Source of the DNA: Marthasterias glacialis
Lineage: Eukaryota; Echinodermata; Asteroidea; Forcipulatida; Asteriidae
DNA length: 64,000 nucleotides
Direction of reading: 5' to 3'
Assembly: GCA_911728455.2 (NCBI GenBank)
Contig: OU452231.1
Span: 20,130,499-20,194,498 of the forward strand
Position 1 is the first letter of the stretch. Every line of letters begins with the position of its first letter. Position numbers and translations under genes: made by a program. The notes below the pieces were generated by a model, which searched no databases, had not been told where the DNA came from, and saw nothing but the letters and a program-made list of their open reading frames with translations. Below are positions 1 through 13,658 of this stretch, one piece after another.

Positions 1-1141
1 AAGGGAGTTTTGATAAAGTCGCTTGAGCTACGCTGAGCTACTTCTGTTCGTAATAACCCACCAGTTACACCAGTGTCATTGGTTAAAATGTATCCATAAA
101 CAAAATGGCCCGCCCTACTCACGGTACTGGGAATTAAACGAAGTGGGCTGATAATCCAAATATCAGTCCACGGACAAACAATCTCCTTTTTTTATCCACA
201 TTTTTGATGTGGTTTCTTGGTGGATAACAACTTGTTTTTTATACCAGTCTTATTTTTTTCAAACTTCCATTTCATATTGATATACAGGTATAGGTTTATT
301 GAAGATAAGAAACAGCCGTTTTGGCTGTCACAAAGGGCGCTTTCATGTCCGATGTTACTTTTCTAAGCGACCGGTGTCCATTTCAATTATTTCTTGTGAA
401 ATTGAAAAGTTTCAGATCTTAAAGTCAACACCTCGATCCAGTCGTACACGATATATATATTGTTAAAAGCCACTCTACACAGGGACCAGTGTTATTTCTC
501 CTAGCCCTTGAAACGACACGATACTTCTTGGTTTGTTATGGCGGAGTTTAATCTCCAGGCCTCGTCTCTTGAGAAGGTTTGTGATTATAATTACAAGAGA
601 AACATTCGACACAAGTAGTTATTTGAAATGGAAATATCGGGTTCCCTTGAGATCTAACTTGTTTTGTCTTATATCTCCGGCTTCCCACTGCTGCATCTTT
701 GATAAATGTTTTGAAAAAAATCTCAAAACATGTATCGTATAACCATACCAGTTATACGTTGTACATTAAAAAAATGTATGGATCGTGTAAGCTACATACA
801 GGTGGCTGTTCTGTGTAGTTATTTGCAGTAATTGATTGATTGATACAATTTTACGTTGCTTAGCACCACTGTCACGTGGTCTAACGCCGCCTTCAAGTCT
901 TAAGTGACCTCGATGACGGCGAATCAAACACCGGCTCTTTGGTGGCATTCCGGGTAGTTGATTTTGGTTGGCGGGCGAGTGGACTAACACAGTCACGCAC
1001 TCTTGAGGTGAGGTTTGATCTGATAAGAAACAAACACAAATCAAATCTCGTGTTCATTAGTCACATGTCGCTCGTTCTGCTTATTTGTATCTTCACTGAC
1101 GACCGACTTAAGATATTTCTCGGTTCTTTCTTCCTTCTTAG
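1..1141 (+). other. Upstream region of the corazonin gene
   Basis: No protein-coding gene is recognised here. A TATA-like run lies at about 450-459, with a possible start of transcription some 30 bases on. Donor-like sites are seen at about 577 (AAG/GTTTGT, weak) and 1007 (GAG/GTGAGG, better). Either could end a 5' untranslated exon that splices to the acceptor at 1141. Which one is used, if either, cannot be decided from sequence. Short open frames in this stretch have no recognisable domain. Confidence 0.35.
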
Positions 1142-1189
1142 GACTCCGGACATCATCTGTAGTTGATCTATCATTCGTGTTCGAAGACG

Positions 1190-1375
1190 ATGGGGAGTTA
1201 CTCGGTTACGACCACCATATACCTAGCCCTTATTTTAGGTTCTTTAGTATGTAGCGCCCACAATACGTTCACCATGGGTGGTCAGAACAGGTGGAAAGCA
1301 GGGGGAAAAAGATCGGATCCCGCAGGGCGCCCTCAACAAACTTTCTTGGACCCATCAAGCTTCAGTGAAGATCAG
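1190..1375 (+). CDS. CRZ: Corazonin-type neuropeptide precursor, exon with signal peptide and hormone
   Basis: This exon encodes 62 residues of a secreted neuropeptide precursor. Residues 1-23 are a hydrophobic signal peptide ending ...LVCSA. Residues 24-38 are the peptide HNTFTMGGQNRWKAG. Gly39 is the amide donor and Lys40-Arg41 the dibasic cleavage site, so the mature product is a C-terminally amidated 15-mer. It matches the corazonin-type peptide known from starfish and acts on corazonin-type receptors of the GnRH/AKH/corazonin superfamily. I chose the ATG at 1190 because a signal peptide starts directly after it; the frame is open a little upstream but has no ATG there. A pyrimidine-rich acceptor ends at 1141 (CTTCTTAG), making the exon 1142-1375 with 48 untranslated bases. 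It ends at a consensus donor (CAG/GTAAGT) in phase 0. The rest of the precursor lies at 16882-16995. The peptide call is very secure; the 5' untranslated structure is less so. Confidence 0.95.
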
Positions 1376-3235
1376 GTAAGTTTTATGTACCCCAAGGATT
1401 TTGAAGCTTATTTGTTCATATACTCAAAGCGAGTATCTAAACATTACATCGATTCAGTAGCATTTGACGTTGTTTAAAACACCGCGTGTTTTTGCACGAA
1501 AGCCAACACTGCCGTCATTAATACTGTAGTCTTCAACCCGTTTGTGTTAAATGAAATGTTCTCGTCTATTAAAAGTTAAATGATGCAGCTGTTATAGTGT
1601 TTAACGTTCTCTACATCATGTTTTGAGCTCAGTCCTCCTACTGCTTTTCATCTGATTCCCATTGTAATAATCTATAATGCATAAGAAATGCTGTATCATC
1701 CAAACCAATGCATTTCTCACTGATCCATTGTTTAAATGTTTGATGAAGAGTTGTATCCTATGAATTTAAAAGGAACACGCGGCTTTACTGAACTTAACAG
1801 TCACGGGAAGTTCCCAGAAGATTGCATTAATTTAAACTCGCTAGCTAAACAAATAAAACGTGACCGGTGCATTAAAAGCATAGGTGCTAGCATTTTTTTT
1901 AGGAAGCACCGACTCCAGAAACGACTGACATGTTGGATGCGATTTGAATGCATCACTCGACAATTCCCTAGCTGTTTTAGGTAAATAACATCTCCAGGGA
2001 GTGTCAAAGTAGCTCAGACGTCACAAACACTGCATTTACAAATAAAACGCGTCTTCAATTTATCCGCATTTTTTTAGTTTATTTTATGCGAGCATTTTGG
2101 TTTTTTACATCAGTGAGCAATGCTAACAAAAAGGATGCTTCATGAATACTCTCCAATTGAAATTTTGTCGTCATACTGACTGACTTGACAGTGAATTCAC
2201 GATTATTATCGGATTGTGTCAGCAAGGCATAATGCCTCTTAAATCGCTAGTTTGGGATTGATTTGGATTTTGAAAGGGGTCAAGGTGAACATCAATTTCT
2301 AACGACAACAAATTCAAGCAGAAGTTGTCATTGTCAAATGGATTCCTTAACACAACTCACTTTCACAGTTACTCTATCGAGTTAAAACATTTAATTTTGC
2401 CACGACTAAAAAGTTCTCAACCTTGTGTATTTCGTTTGTAAATTTGGAGAATACCGTTAGGGAAATTCGTTCTCAGAAGTCACCCTAAAACCAATAAGAT
2501 AACTTTTTTGATTAAATTTGAAAATGTTTGCGCTTGTCTGTCGTTATTTTTGCATCTGACACGTCAAAAGACTACAACGTTTGACACCACGTGGTGTATT
2601 TTAGATACCGTACGATCGGCAACATAAACACCGTGGTGGTATACCTGGAGGTCATGCAACCAGCTAATTTAGCTCTACACCCTTCACAATACATCAGTCG
2701 ATGTACTCAAGACGATGAGTTTTTTTTTATAATAACACTGCGAGGGCGGCGTCATTATCAAAGAACCAGCCGCCAGCAACAGGGCTCCAATTTTAATTTG
2801 TTACTTTTGTTCGCTTAACGCGTGATCGCAAATTTTAATGAGATAATATTGTGAAATAACAGCGTTTATTGATCTACTTTTGTTGAAGTGTCTTTTTGTT
2901 AATATACTTATTATCGATCGATTCTGGACAAGAAGCCGACGTTATTTTGGTCTGGTTTCTTAAGATGTTAATTTGTAGAGTAATGAAATTATTACATTTT
3001 GGAATACCGTACACCACAAAAGGCATTGTTCTTTAATTGGTTTTACGATATGACCAACAAAACGAGACACACAGAACACAATCAGTATCGACAATAGGCT
3101 CCGCTCCTTTTCCCTTTCCCTCTTTCTCCCTTGACAAAGAAAGAAAGAAGAATGAGGAAGAGATGACTTGAAGAGGCGGGCATCTTTACCCTGCCCTTTG
3201 TACTAGATATAATCAAAAATATTATATACATAATT

Positions 3236-3283
3236 ATATTAGCTTTTGAGAAAGACTCTGATAGAGTCCAAACGTGAGGCCGT
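3236..3283 (+). repeat. Retroelement fragment with hairpin-AAACGT motif, copy 1
   Basis: The segment TTTGAGAAA is followed by a perfect 6-bp hairpin (GACTCT, loop GAT, AGAGTC at 3254-3268) and then CAAACGTGAGGCC. The same arrangement recurs at 14850-14889 with compensatory change in the stem. Motifs of this shape are common in 3' parts of retroelements such as Penelope-like elements. The surrounding element is too degraded to classify. Confidence 0.5.
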
Positions 3284-3447
3284 TTATTTTCTTTTTACAT
3301 AATTATATGCTAAACAGTATTTGCAATACGTTATTTCTGCTTTGATTGCAACGTCCTTTCGTCGAAGTTGTAAAGCAAACTAAAAAAAAAACACGCTGAA
3401 CATTACTCGTGTTGATGATTTCTCATTCCATGTAATTCTGGCTGAGT

Positions 3448-3480
3448 TTTTTTTTTTTTTTTCTTCTTCTTCTTCTTCTG
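3448..3480 (+). repeat. Poly-T / (TTC)n tract
   Basis: A run of T followed by several TTC units. It is a simple low-complexity tract within the corazonin intron. The long lysine run in the minus-strand frame across it is a by-product. Confidence 0.8.
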
Positions 3481-4554
3481 AAAGACGATTTTTAATGGAT
3501 AAAGAACGATACTCAAAAGCAATAGTTTCTCAAGGGAAAATGTCTCGGAGCGTAGCTTACAGCGATGAACCGGCACAGCATGATCAGACTTAAACTCGGC
3601 ATTGTGTCTCTGCACGCTGGATTAGCTACATTTTGGCCTAGAGGGAGATAACAATTTGGAGAGAGGAAAATAATTACGTGCGTCATAAAATAACTTTATT
3701 TCATATTGTATTTCCGCACTTAAGGCTGATTTAAACACCATTGTCTAACAGAAAACATAATAGATCTAAAGGTACAATTATAAACGACCGCTTGGTGAAT
3801 GGATATACAAATAACATAAGGAAAATGACGATGGAGGCTAAACGATGAGAGGAAAAAAAGAGCACATTAATCAAGGCGAGAGTAGAATATTCGAAACCAC
3901 ATCAGAATCAGATGAACTGGCCATTCATAAAACAAATATGACAGAACATAATGGGCTTTTAGGAATGGTTTAAATGTAGTCAGAAATTACTTTGATTCCA
4001 TTAAGGAGAAAGTTCCAAAAATCCAAAGCATCACTGGGGGTCGGATGAGGGAATATATGAAATAAATTAGAGTATCGCTTCGACCCATTTTGTTCGCAGA
4101 GTGCCTTCACCGTATGCGACTGCATTAACTATTGTGGCTTTATGCTAATGTTCAGTTCAACACGAATTGACTGAAAGTTGTCCTCTGGCATTTCTGGCAA
4201 ATTTCGAGACAATGTGTACTCTAAAATCTAATTGAAACCAACAATTATTACGATGTCTCAAAGATGTTTCTGTTGTTGTAAAAATTAAGCGTATGCACTA
4301 TTGCATTAAACATGCACACACTGAAATTACTCTCAGGTAAACTTTGTCGGTACATTGTTTATGATGTGATTGCAGTCAGCATGCACCCTCAGTTAAAAAA
4401 AAAAGCAATTTAATTGAAATGCCATTTACAATATGCGGTTGTATAAGTGGTACCGCAAACGTAAAGATTGTTTGTCATTTTTTTATTTTCAAACATTAAA
4501 AACAAATGTTATAAAGAATACCCAGACTGTAAACAATTTTTTAAAAAGGACAGC

Positions 4555-4884
4555 TTTTGGAGGCCTCAAAATAACGGGATGACAACGTTTTTTTTGGGTT
4601 TGACGAAGTTTTGCAGGTAAATAAACTACATAACCGTTAATAAACGGCATGCCGTTTTTTACATTTATTTTACGACATAACTGTAAATTGAAATTGTACG
4701 CTGGTTTTTTTATGACAATTACCGTCAAAACACAGGTCTCCGTTGCACTGTGAAAAAAACCTGTAAAATCACAAGATTTTGGGGGCCTGAAAATAACAGC
4801 ACAACAACGTAAATTGGTTTTATAAAGTTTTTAGGTAAATAAGCTCCATATTTGCTGTTGATAAACAGTAGGTGGTTGTTTAAA
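4555..4884 (+). repeat. Degenerate direct repeat pair, about 105 bp units
   Basis: Two related segments lie about 224 bp apart, at roughly 4555-4660 and 4779-4884. They share blocks such as GGCCT-AAAATAAC, ACAACGT, AAGTTTT and AGGTAAATAA in the same order. They look like old copies of one interspersed repeat. No coding potential is evident. Confidence 0.55.
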
Positions 4885-6087
4885 ATTAACCGTGGAGCTA
4901 CCTTAATTTTACAAGGCTTCCCTTGTAAAATAGAAGAAGCGGGGCAATTGTTTTACAACCCTTGCGATGCCGTCATTCAACAGTACATTTACAGTTCACT
5001 GTTTTTACGGGATAGCACTGGCGTCCAAACTGCCAGGAAAATTCCGTAAAAAAAAAGATCTTTTATTTTTGTGACAAGTGGCACGGTAAAACAAAATGTA
5101 GGTCTACGAGTTTTAGTTGTCGGTGATTGTTCGCAGATACATCTGTCACACTCAGCGTGATCCTTAAATGTCAAAACAACATATTTAACCACTTTTGAGA
5201 ATATTGGAGTAATGTGGCTTGGGTTTCATAAACACAAAATCTCAACCACAAGGGATCCCTCTAGATCGGAAATTTAAGCAAAAACAACAGAAGTGTGTCG
5301 AGTTTGTGTTATCTTTTTTTTTCTAGTGTCACCTCAGTCAGTATTCACAGTTTTATTCTAGATTCATTTTTAGTTCCTTGTTGCATTTTGATGAGTCTTG
5401 AGTCACACCTGGTCTATTTAATCTGGAAGTAACCCTCGCTACTGTTGTATCCATGGTAACCACTCCAAATGATGGAATCCATGATTAACAATCGACAATA
5501 ATTCAACTTGCAAGGTTAATTTAGTTTGGGATGTAATTACCTATAAAACCAAGAACCTAAATTGCGTCTTTGTGCAAGGTCATTTTATTATCTTTGAATT
5601 TTTTAAATTATCGGACAGTTGCCTGTAGATTTTTGTTATAAGAAAATACAAACCGTCAACTATTGTTATTATGAAACAATACAGAAATATCATCCGTCGT
5701 AGTAAATGAGTATTACAAAATGTACAACCGCATGCAGTAGCAGATGTTCGCATTACCAAGTGATGAATATTTCATTTGATATTTTGCAGAATTGGAAACT
5801 TTACCTTGGGGTCCTTAATCCTTCATTTAAAACATTTTGGAAACGAACTATTAGGGATTGGGGTACGGACATTATAAATACTTGAAACTTAAAACATTTA
5901 TAAATGACTGCACAGCAATGGAAATCCTTCAAGAGAATGCTTTCCGGCAGCAGGCCTATTTATTTTATTAAGATAAGCCCATTGTTGCATCCTACAAAGA
6001 CGATTGTTAAATTGAAGGGATTTTCGGTTCTAATTGTCAAGGCTTTTCAATATGAATACATTGTAAATATTCCACAATTATAATAAA

Positions 6088-6176
6088 TTGAGGATGAGCA
6101 AAGACAATCTGGCTGATGTCGGACTCGAACCCGCGACCTCTCAAATACCGTACGAGCGCTCTAGCCAAATGAGATC
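6088..6176 (-). repeat. tRNA-derived SINE fragment, family 1 copy A
   Basis: On the minus strand the segment carries a perfect RNA polymerase III B box (GGTTCGAGTCC, complement at 6121-6131). A diverged A-box-like region lies about 45 bases upstream of it in that orientation. About 70 bp (AGCAAAGA... to ...CGAGCGCTCTA) recur at 41946-42024, so it is a dispersed repeat and not a working tRNA gene. The short plus-strand frame across it reads DVGLEPATSQIPYERS, a typical spurious translation of tRNA-derived repeats. Confidence 0.75.
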
Positions 6177-9100
6177 TGTCAAAGGGAGATGTTATGAGCA
6201 CGATATACAAATCTTACCACAAAGACCTGCGATTGGTTTAAATACGGATGTAAGGGCCATTTCCAGGCAATCTCCAAGAAGAAAAGGCATTCACATTTCA
6301 ACGTCCACATGATTTTCTTGAAGGTTGTAAGACATCGTTAGAAAAATAACCCCTGTGGTACCAAAGTGTTCCTTTTGCATATGCAGTGCAGTTGGTTGCC
6401 TCTAAGTTGCCAGTAAAAACTGCCCCATGTCACAAGGCCCAATTTCAGGATCGTTAAAAAAAGGGCGTATATAAGAGCATACCAGTCATTGGTGAGAAGT
6501 TCCACCTAAAAATATCGTTGCACCTCCATGGGCCTCCTAAAAATTCACCATTTACACCGCTGTTATCTTTAACTCCTAGGATAGGAGTTTTTTTTCCTCG
6601 GGGGAGGGGGAAGGCTTCAGAGACGGGACTTAAGGGATGGTGACAATGATGTTCAAGCCGGTAGACTCTTTAACCTTGACATTCAATTGCTCTTTAGCTC
6701 ATCGGATACCTTTTGAATATATGGAGGTACATCGTGACGTCTCGGGCTCGCTGACCGTGACTAGGGATTGACCATTATTCACTTCAACCGCTACTAACAA
6801 GCCTTTAAAATCAAACTACTTAATGTGTAAGTACCGGAAGACTGACAGTGTAGGGATGTGGTACTTTCAATCGAAGTACGCGTGATTTGATTGGTTCACA
6901 AAGGGAAAAAGTATTGAAAAACAATGTGATTGGATGGTTAAATTGCATCGTGTATAGGAAAGACCCCCGAACTGTACTCCCATCACTATACTCCTAGCAC
7001 TGTGCATCTACTGGCTTGAAGCATCACGGGTTTATATAAAGTATTGTTATATTGATACCGATGCTCACGTTATCCATATCTAAAGACAAATGCTGAGGCA
7101 CATTTTCTAATGATGTTTGCACAGTTGCGGTTCTGTTGGCTTTAAAGGCAAGAAAACAAGTTCGGTTCAAACAAAATGTAAGCATTTCAGACGGAAACAT
7201 TTTTGATAATTGATATTCGTACATTAGTTACAAGTATGATTTAGATTTTTTTTTTTAAATTCCAGATTTTAAGTTCCTCGCATCTTTTAAAATCTCGATA
7301 CGTTATCGTGTCGATACAGTACACAACCTCTGGTGTAAACAAGTCTGGATAAATTGCATGCACGTGTCTCTGTTTCGGAACTTATCCATTTAAATTCTTC
7401 CTATATAGGAAGGGAGGAAGACTGCCTGGACAAACCCCGTGACCAAGGCGACCTTGTTGTAGCTGTACGTTTATACACTCACAATAGTGGCATAAACCAA
7501 TATCATATGGCAGCATTTTGAAAAGAGGTGGTTTGTTTGTGTAAATATGTATGAAATATTTCACACAGTCGTTGGATCCTGTAGGGATCGTCAAGCCATC
7601 TGAATGGAAAGGTACCCCGAGGATATCACGAACTCTTGCGGTGTCTTTTTGGGGGTACGAGATCACCCTGAGGTGATGTTGCAAATATAAACAAGAGTGA
7701 ATCAAGCATGTAGATCAACACCTCTACCTTAACAATGCAAAGGAATTTCATTTCCGTATTCTCTTTATAACATTACACGAACCAACCAACCGGTCACTAA
7801 ATTTTCCATTCTGTGGTTGTAAAGATGATAAAGTTAAGAAATATGATATTTACACGTGATCTGATTCTTAAAGGTCAGATGTCTGAATCGATAATTGATT
7901 CATTTGTGGCTAACACTGTGTGTTTGTTATGTTCAGCTCACATTTTATAAGTCAGGATGAACACTGGCTTAAGCATGTATTTATTTATTTATTTTTATTT
8001 TATTTTGGATCTGGGAGTTTCATCAAGCAAAATTGGTGGGTATCTTCTTGGGTAGTGGGGCATCACTTACCACTTTATAAACAAGTAAATTAAGTTTAAT
8101 TTCTTGATTCGTGCGACTCTGTTATTGTTTTATTTAATTGGTTATTTAGAAATAGGTCAACAACTTGTTGTTTTTTGACTTAACTAATGCAAACATCATT
8201 CCCTTCTTTAAGTTACACTGTCTGAGTTTGCTTCGAATGAACTGTACCGAGACCTTTTCGTTCAGACGTGTTTATTCAGCGATGCTTTGTCGAAAGGTGC
8301 TTTGAATCCGACTTTACAATTCGAACTCGCTATAAGTGGAGTTTTGCTGTGTCGTTGTATTTCTAAACAAAGATGGCCGCCACGCAACAACACCGACCAA
8401 AGACCACTTCTGTTTGATTACTTTAGAGTAAGAGTTTGCTTGCGTCACTAGTCCTTCAGAATGGAATGATGATTGAACTCCCAGGAAGTAATTATCAGAG
8501 AGCTTCCATCATAACGAGGCTGTTTTATTGTTCTGCTATTTAATCCCCAATGCCACACTATATCGTAAGAATTGACAGCTAAAAATATGATAACTTCATC
8601 ACTCTACCCAATTACCACACCGTAACAAACTACTGCCAGACCATTGTCCTCCAAGTTGACACTTCCTCATAGAGATACTATCATTATCAACTCCTGATGA
8701 GTTTCAGAAAAAATCGCATGCCAAGTTTCCTACTGAGGGCTAGAGAACGTCATACAAACCGCTGACAAAACCTGACCAGAACTTACCAGTGTCATCACTT
8801 CCGCTAGAAGAAAAGATTAATTACATAGTGTAAAGAAAAGAGAAAAACTCAAAGAGAGGAAGAAGCAAAGTACGTATCTTCAAGTTCCCCACTCTGTGAA
8901 GTAATTTGATCATGCTACTAATGTCAATTGAAGGCGAAGGAATTAAACACTGATGTTTAAACAGAAAAAAAGCTGATGAGATGAATTTCATCACTTGCAA
9001 GCTGCACAGATGTAATAGTCACAAGTCTAATTCTGAAATTGAATTCTGGTGTAAACACCAATTTTTGTCATGTTATTACTAAATGCATGTATGGGTATTA

Positions 9101-12100
9101 GAGTTGACCTAGTCAATCTGCTGAATCCGGGATAAATATCGTCCAATCATACAAATCGATATCCCCATCCAGTCTTCTATAAACAAGTAGACTTAAATCT
9201 TAACATGGTACCAGTACAGGCTGTCTAAAGATAAGAAACCATCATGGTGGCTGAAATCACCTCAAGGCTTTCTCGCAAGTAAGTAATGACAGCACTCCGG
9301 AACACTTAACGGAGTCGTCTTAACAGAGTATTTTTATCCGATGTAAGAGTTACCCGTATTTCACACTCTTGACAAACGGATTTCAAGATCAGTCGTGATG
9401 CTCACAGGTCAATGTGTACAAATCTCCCGCGAGAAATCACGAGAACGAAGTGGAGAGGAAGAGGGGCACTATGGAGGACAGAGCCGGAAATCAGTAGGGA
9501 TATTCTCACAATGTAATTAAGCAGACAGTTTGCACTGACATGAAAGGCAACATCTTCCTTCTTTAAGACGAAGTGGGTGATGGATAAGATGATGATTTCA
9601 CAACAAAAAAGAGTCTAGGAGGATATTGTGGATGTGAGATTGAGGTCATGGGAAACGAGGGAGGGGTGAGTGACGCTTCCCAGGAACAACGACCATCCCT
9701 TTTGAAGTGGGTTAAATTGCAACTAAAAAAGATACCGAGAGATTTGAACATAGCCAGATAAGATGGCTCATGAGGAGACTCAACCGGCAAAACCATTCTT
9801 CAGGAAAGGTATCAATAGAAGACAATATTTGTGTCACTCTACAAAATGATTGCGAGCAGCTCTTGACCTGCAAGGCCCACTACTCTTCTAAAAATATATA
9901 TGAAACAATAAATTACAGATCTTTAGATTAAAAATAAAACCGCATAGCCACAGAGAGATTTCTGTTTGGTTTTATTTTTTGGAGACAAAGCATCTCCAGT
10001 TGTCCACTGTCTTTTTTGGCGGCGTATCTTACAAAGAAGACACATTACAAGGTGGTATTTAGCGTGAAAGATGACCAAACATCAACGACATCCTTATGTG
10101 GATTGCTATCAATTTTTAACAATAGAATCCTCCTTTGAACAAGGTTAACTGAAAGGTATACCTCAATATAGCATATGGTCAGAGGGGGTGTAATCTTTTA
10201 AGTAGTTCTGGTTCTTTGGTGCGAATAACAACCAGGGGAATCTTCTTTGCGGGAATTAAAAGTTCATCTCACCCTCTTTTACTCCCCATGATATTATATA
10301 CTCGTGTGTACGATTTAAGATTGTCGGGAAGACGTGAAAGCATCTAGAGAAGAAGGGGATCTTGACATGGTTTGTTTCCGATGGAAGTTTAATCTTTAAC
10401 TAAGTGGGTGCTTCGAAGAATGTGGATATATGACAGTGGTCAATCCCAATGGGGAATAGTGAACAACCACGCACAATTGTAAATAAAAAAGATCCGATGA
10501 CGTATATGTAAACCTCAATATAAACTATGAAGTAAATTCTGAAAAATGTGTTTTCTTGTAGATCATTCTGATTGCTCAACTTGCATCACACCTAGCAAGT
10601 GTCCCAAGTTGAACTTCTGAAAAGGGAAACCAGATAGTGTCTTGGATAAAGGGAAACACTCGTAGTTTTTTGCGCTTTCTATCCGGTTGCCATGCCAACG
10701 CCGCACTTGAAAGACGCTGTACCCACATCAATTACCCATCGAAGGAAATGCAAATGTTTGTTTTTTTCTCTCTCTCTCAAGAAATTTATGCTTCTGCCTT
10801 CGTGTAAAAGTTTACAGCTATGTCTGTTGTAATCTCGGCGCAAATGAAGTTCAATCACACAAAATATGTGACTCAAATAATATTTACTAAATTATTAAGT
10901 TGTTTCCCCCCTATTTTGATTTGTGATAAAAAACATAGAAGTATTCTATTCTAATTTGTTTCATCACTAAATCTACTGTTATAAAAGCAAACTATTTATC
11001 AAACCATTATTCTAAAGCTCCTTAATTGGATCGTTTGGTAAAATTAGGCATTATCAAAGTGTCAACCGCAAAGAACATACAAAGTTAAAACATTACTTGG
11101 GATCTCTAAACACGAGATAAGAAATAAGAAATCGGGTAAGAAACGAGACCGGCAGCCATTGAAAACATCAAAGGGGGCTGTGTTTCCAATCAACTCACCA
11201 TTGGTGGTTAATTTACGTGTTATATTAATCTGATTATATGTCGAGACATAGTCAAATGTGATGAATCGCTGATTGAATTGAACCTTTAGTACCGAATGAG
11301 TACGTTTTGCCTCTCCGTGCAAATTGTTGGTGGACGTGTTCAATTATGTTTGTGCCCATCTGGGTCAAACCTTGCCGGCCGTGTCTGAAGTAAATCCCGG
11401 TCAATTTTTCAACCGGCAGCAATTTTTACACAACTAATAATGGGTAAAATACGGCAATCTTGCGCGAGTTAAGAAGGTTAGGCTAACATTGAGAAGTTCA
11501 GTCATGTGTGCTGGCCCTTAAAAGATAGAATGTTGCCCACTTGGATGAGTATGAACACAGCTGGGTGAATAACCCGATAGGAAAAGGGGTCTGCTCTATA
11601 GGAAGACCTCACAAAGTCCACAAGATGTCAACGTGTTTTTCGGGAAAGTTTAGGTCAACATTGTGAGATGACCACGTTCCGATCTTTGTTTTTGTAATAA
11701 TGTTATTTCATGATCTCAGATGATAGGCAGAGGCATCACTCTCCCGTTACCATGGCACCCAATAAAAGCACAGGCTTCAAATTGACGTATAGGCGTATTC
11801 TCGATCACTGCAATTGTAACATTAATTTGTCTGTTTTACTACGGCCATGAGAACGCAATTTCGCTACTTTGAAACACTCCATTTCCAGGCGTCATAATTC
11901 ACCAGTTAAATCATGCCACGGTTTTCACTTGAAGAGGGAACTTTGATAAGGCACTTCAGTGTCTAGAACTAAACTCTTGTCTATGTTTAAGAAGTTGCGA
12001 CTGGCCAGGATGAGAGATCCGGGAACGGTTTTGTAATCTTGTCATCAGACCGCAAGAGGAGTGCCTGACCGAATCTTTTCATAATATGGTAAATTGTCAA

Positions 12101-13489
12101 TCCTTAAGCAAGCGTTTCTGGACTGGGGCTGTAAGTCACCAAGGAGACGAGTCTGCTGTCTCTGAGTTGAGCACGTTGATTTACAGTGATAACATCAAAT
12201 AAAATACGAGGAGCAAACGCCACATGACTGACGTATGCTAGATAAGATATCAAGAATCACGGGCAGGAGGCCCCATTGAACTTGCCAAAGATTTTCGTTT
12301 TTCTAAGGAGAATAAATAGTGGCGTGTTTTCCCAAGGTATGGCTCGGTTGCGACATATTCCAATGCCCTGCAATGGGTTCCTATTGCTCCGCAAACGTTA
12401 ATATGCTCTCTGTGTCACAGCCTCAATGATCTTCACACGATTTTCAAAAGAAGAAGAAAAAAAATCTTCATCACTTCAATTTTTTTCTGGGCCCTTTCGA
12501 GTAACGGAAAATATTATTAAGAAAAATAAGCAGGAATCTAATGCCTTGATATATCACGCGTCATTACGTGTACAAGTGCGTCAAGTGGCGTTATTCAAGT
12601 TACAAGTCTCGGAAACTGGCAACACATCAAGAGTATCGTATTCGTCTTAAGAAAGGATGTAAATAGATGATCTTAGCATCTCAATTAGATAAGGATGTTG
12701 AGATTATGGCCATCATTCATAACGATTCAAGTAGTTTATTGGATGTGTGCTGTTATTACGTACTATGGAAGCGTTGCTCTGAAGACATTGCATGCGTATG
12801 ATAAGGTAGACTGTACGTGCAGGCAGTGGCAGGTATAGTATCATGCGTGTCGTTCACGTTGATTCACAGGAAGATACAAAATAGCAGATTCTTATCGTCT
12901 TGAAGGTAAAGCCGCCAAGTTGAAGACAGGCATGATGGCTTTAAAATCTACCCAAGAATCTGCCCACAATCAAGGTTATTCCAACACCCGAGCAGAGCCA
13001 CCTTAAGGATATACTCTAGGGAAATAAAACAAACGCAAGAGGTTTGACAAAATCTTGTAAGAGCGTCCTGTAGTGCGATCGACAAAAATACTGAAATTTC
13101 ATCACACAAGAAAACTTCCATGCTTTCGTTCAGATGGATGTTGTCCTATGCACGTGCCATTCCTATCAATACATCACTTTTGTTTTGCAGTTGAAATTAT
13201 AAAGTTTCGAAATTCTTTTCGGTCATACCAGATGTTGTTACCTGCTACGTTACCGGTAATAAATCAGGCGTTGTTACCAACATTAGATAGATTACTGTGT
13301 GGGATGGAACAATAGCAGTTTATGAGAGAACACAACCTATCAATTCTTGCCTATTTTATTCATCGGGAAAACTCACTTATTATTGTTATAGTTATCATTA
13401 TATCTTTCTGGTAATTAAACCAATGACCCTCAAAATTGACGAGAACTGTGGCCCGTACCGTAGGCATGGGGAGAAAAAGATGAAGCAAT

Positions 13490-13658
13490 CAGTTTTAGAT
13501 GTGGGAAGACAAAAAGCCAACTGCGGAAAACCCACACAAACAAAGTAGGGAGTGAAACCCCAATCCACATGCAAGGGTCCGGTCTGGGATTCGAACAGGG
13601 CTCCACAGAGGTAAAAGGCAGGCAAGAAACCACTGAGCGAGCCAACCTGGATGCTCAT
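13490..13658 (-). repeat. tRNA-derived SINE, family 2
   Basis: On the minus strand there is an A-box-like block (GGTTGGCTCGCTCAGTGG, complement at 13630-13647). A B-box-like block (TGTTCGAATCCC, complement at 13586-13597) follows at tRNA-like spacing, and then a non-tRNA body. The tRNA cloverleaf is not intact. Overlapping minus-strand open frames here are translations of the SINE and are not genes. The 3' boundary is approximate. Confidence 0.65.

Noticed and set aside
1736-1984. 82-codon frame inside the corazonin intron
   Set aside because: No domain, no acceptor or donor in the right phase to join the corazonin exons.
6120-6175. A tRNA gene on the minus strand
   Set aside because: The B box is perfect but the A-box half does not form a cloverleaf, and the block recurs at 41.9 kb; it is a SINE.
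6571-6597. AACTCCTA hairpin followed by T8, looking like a bacterial terminator
   Set aside because: The window is a eukaryotic nuclear sequence; no associated small RNA gene on the plus strand was found.
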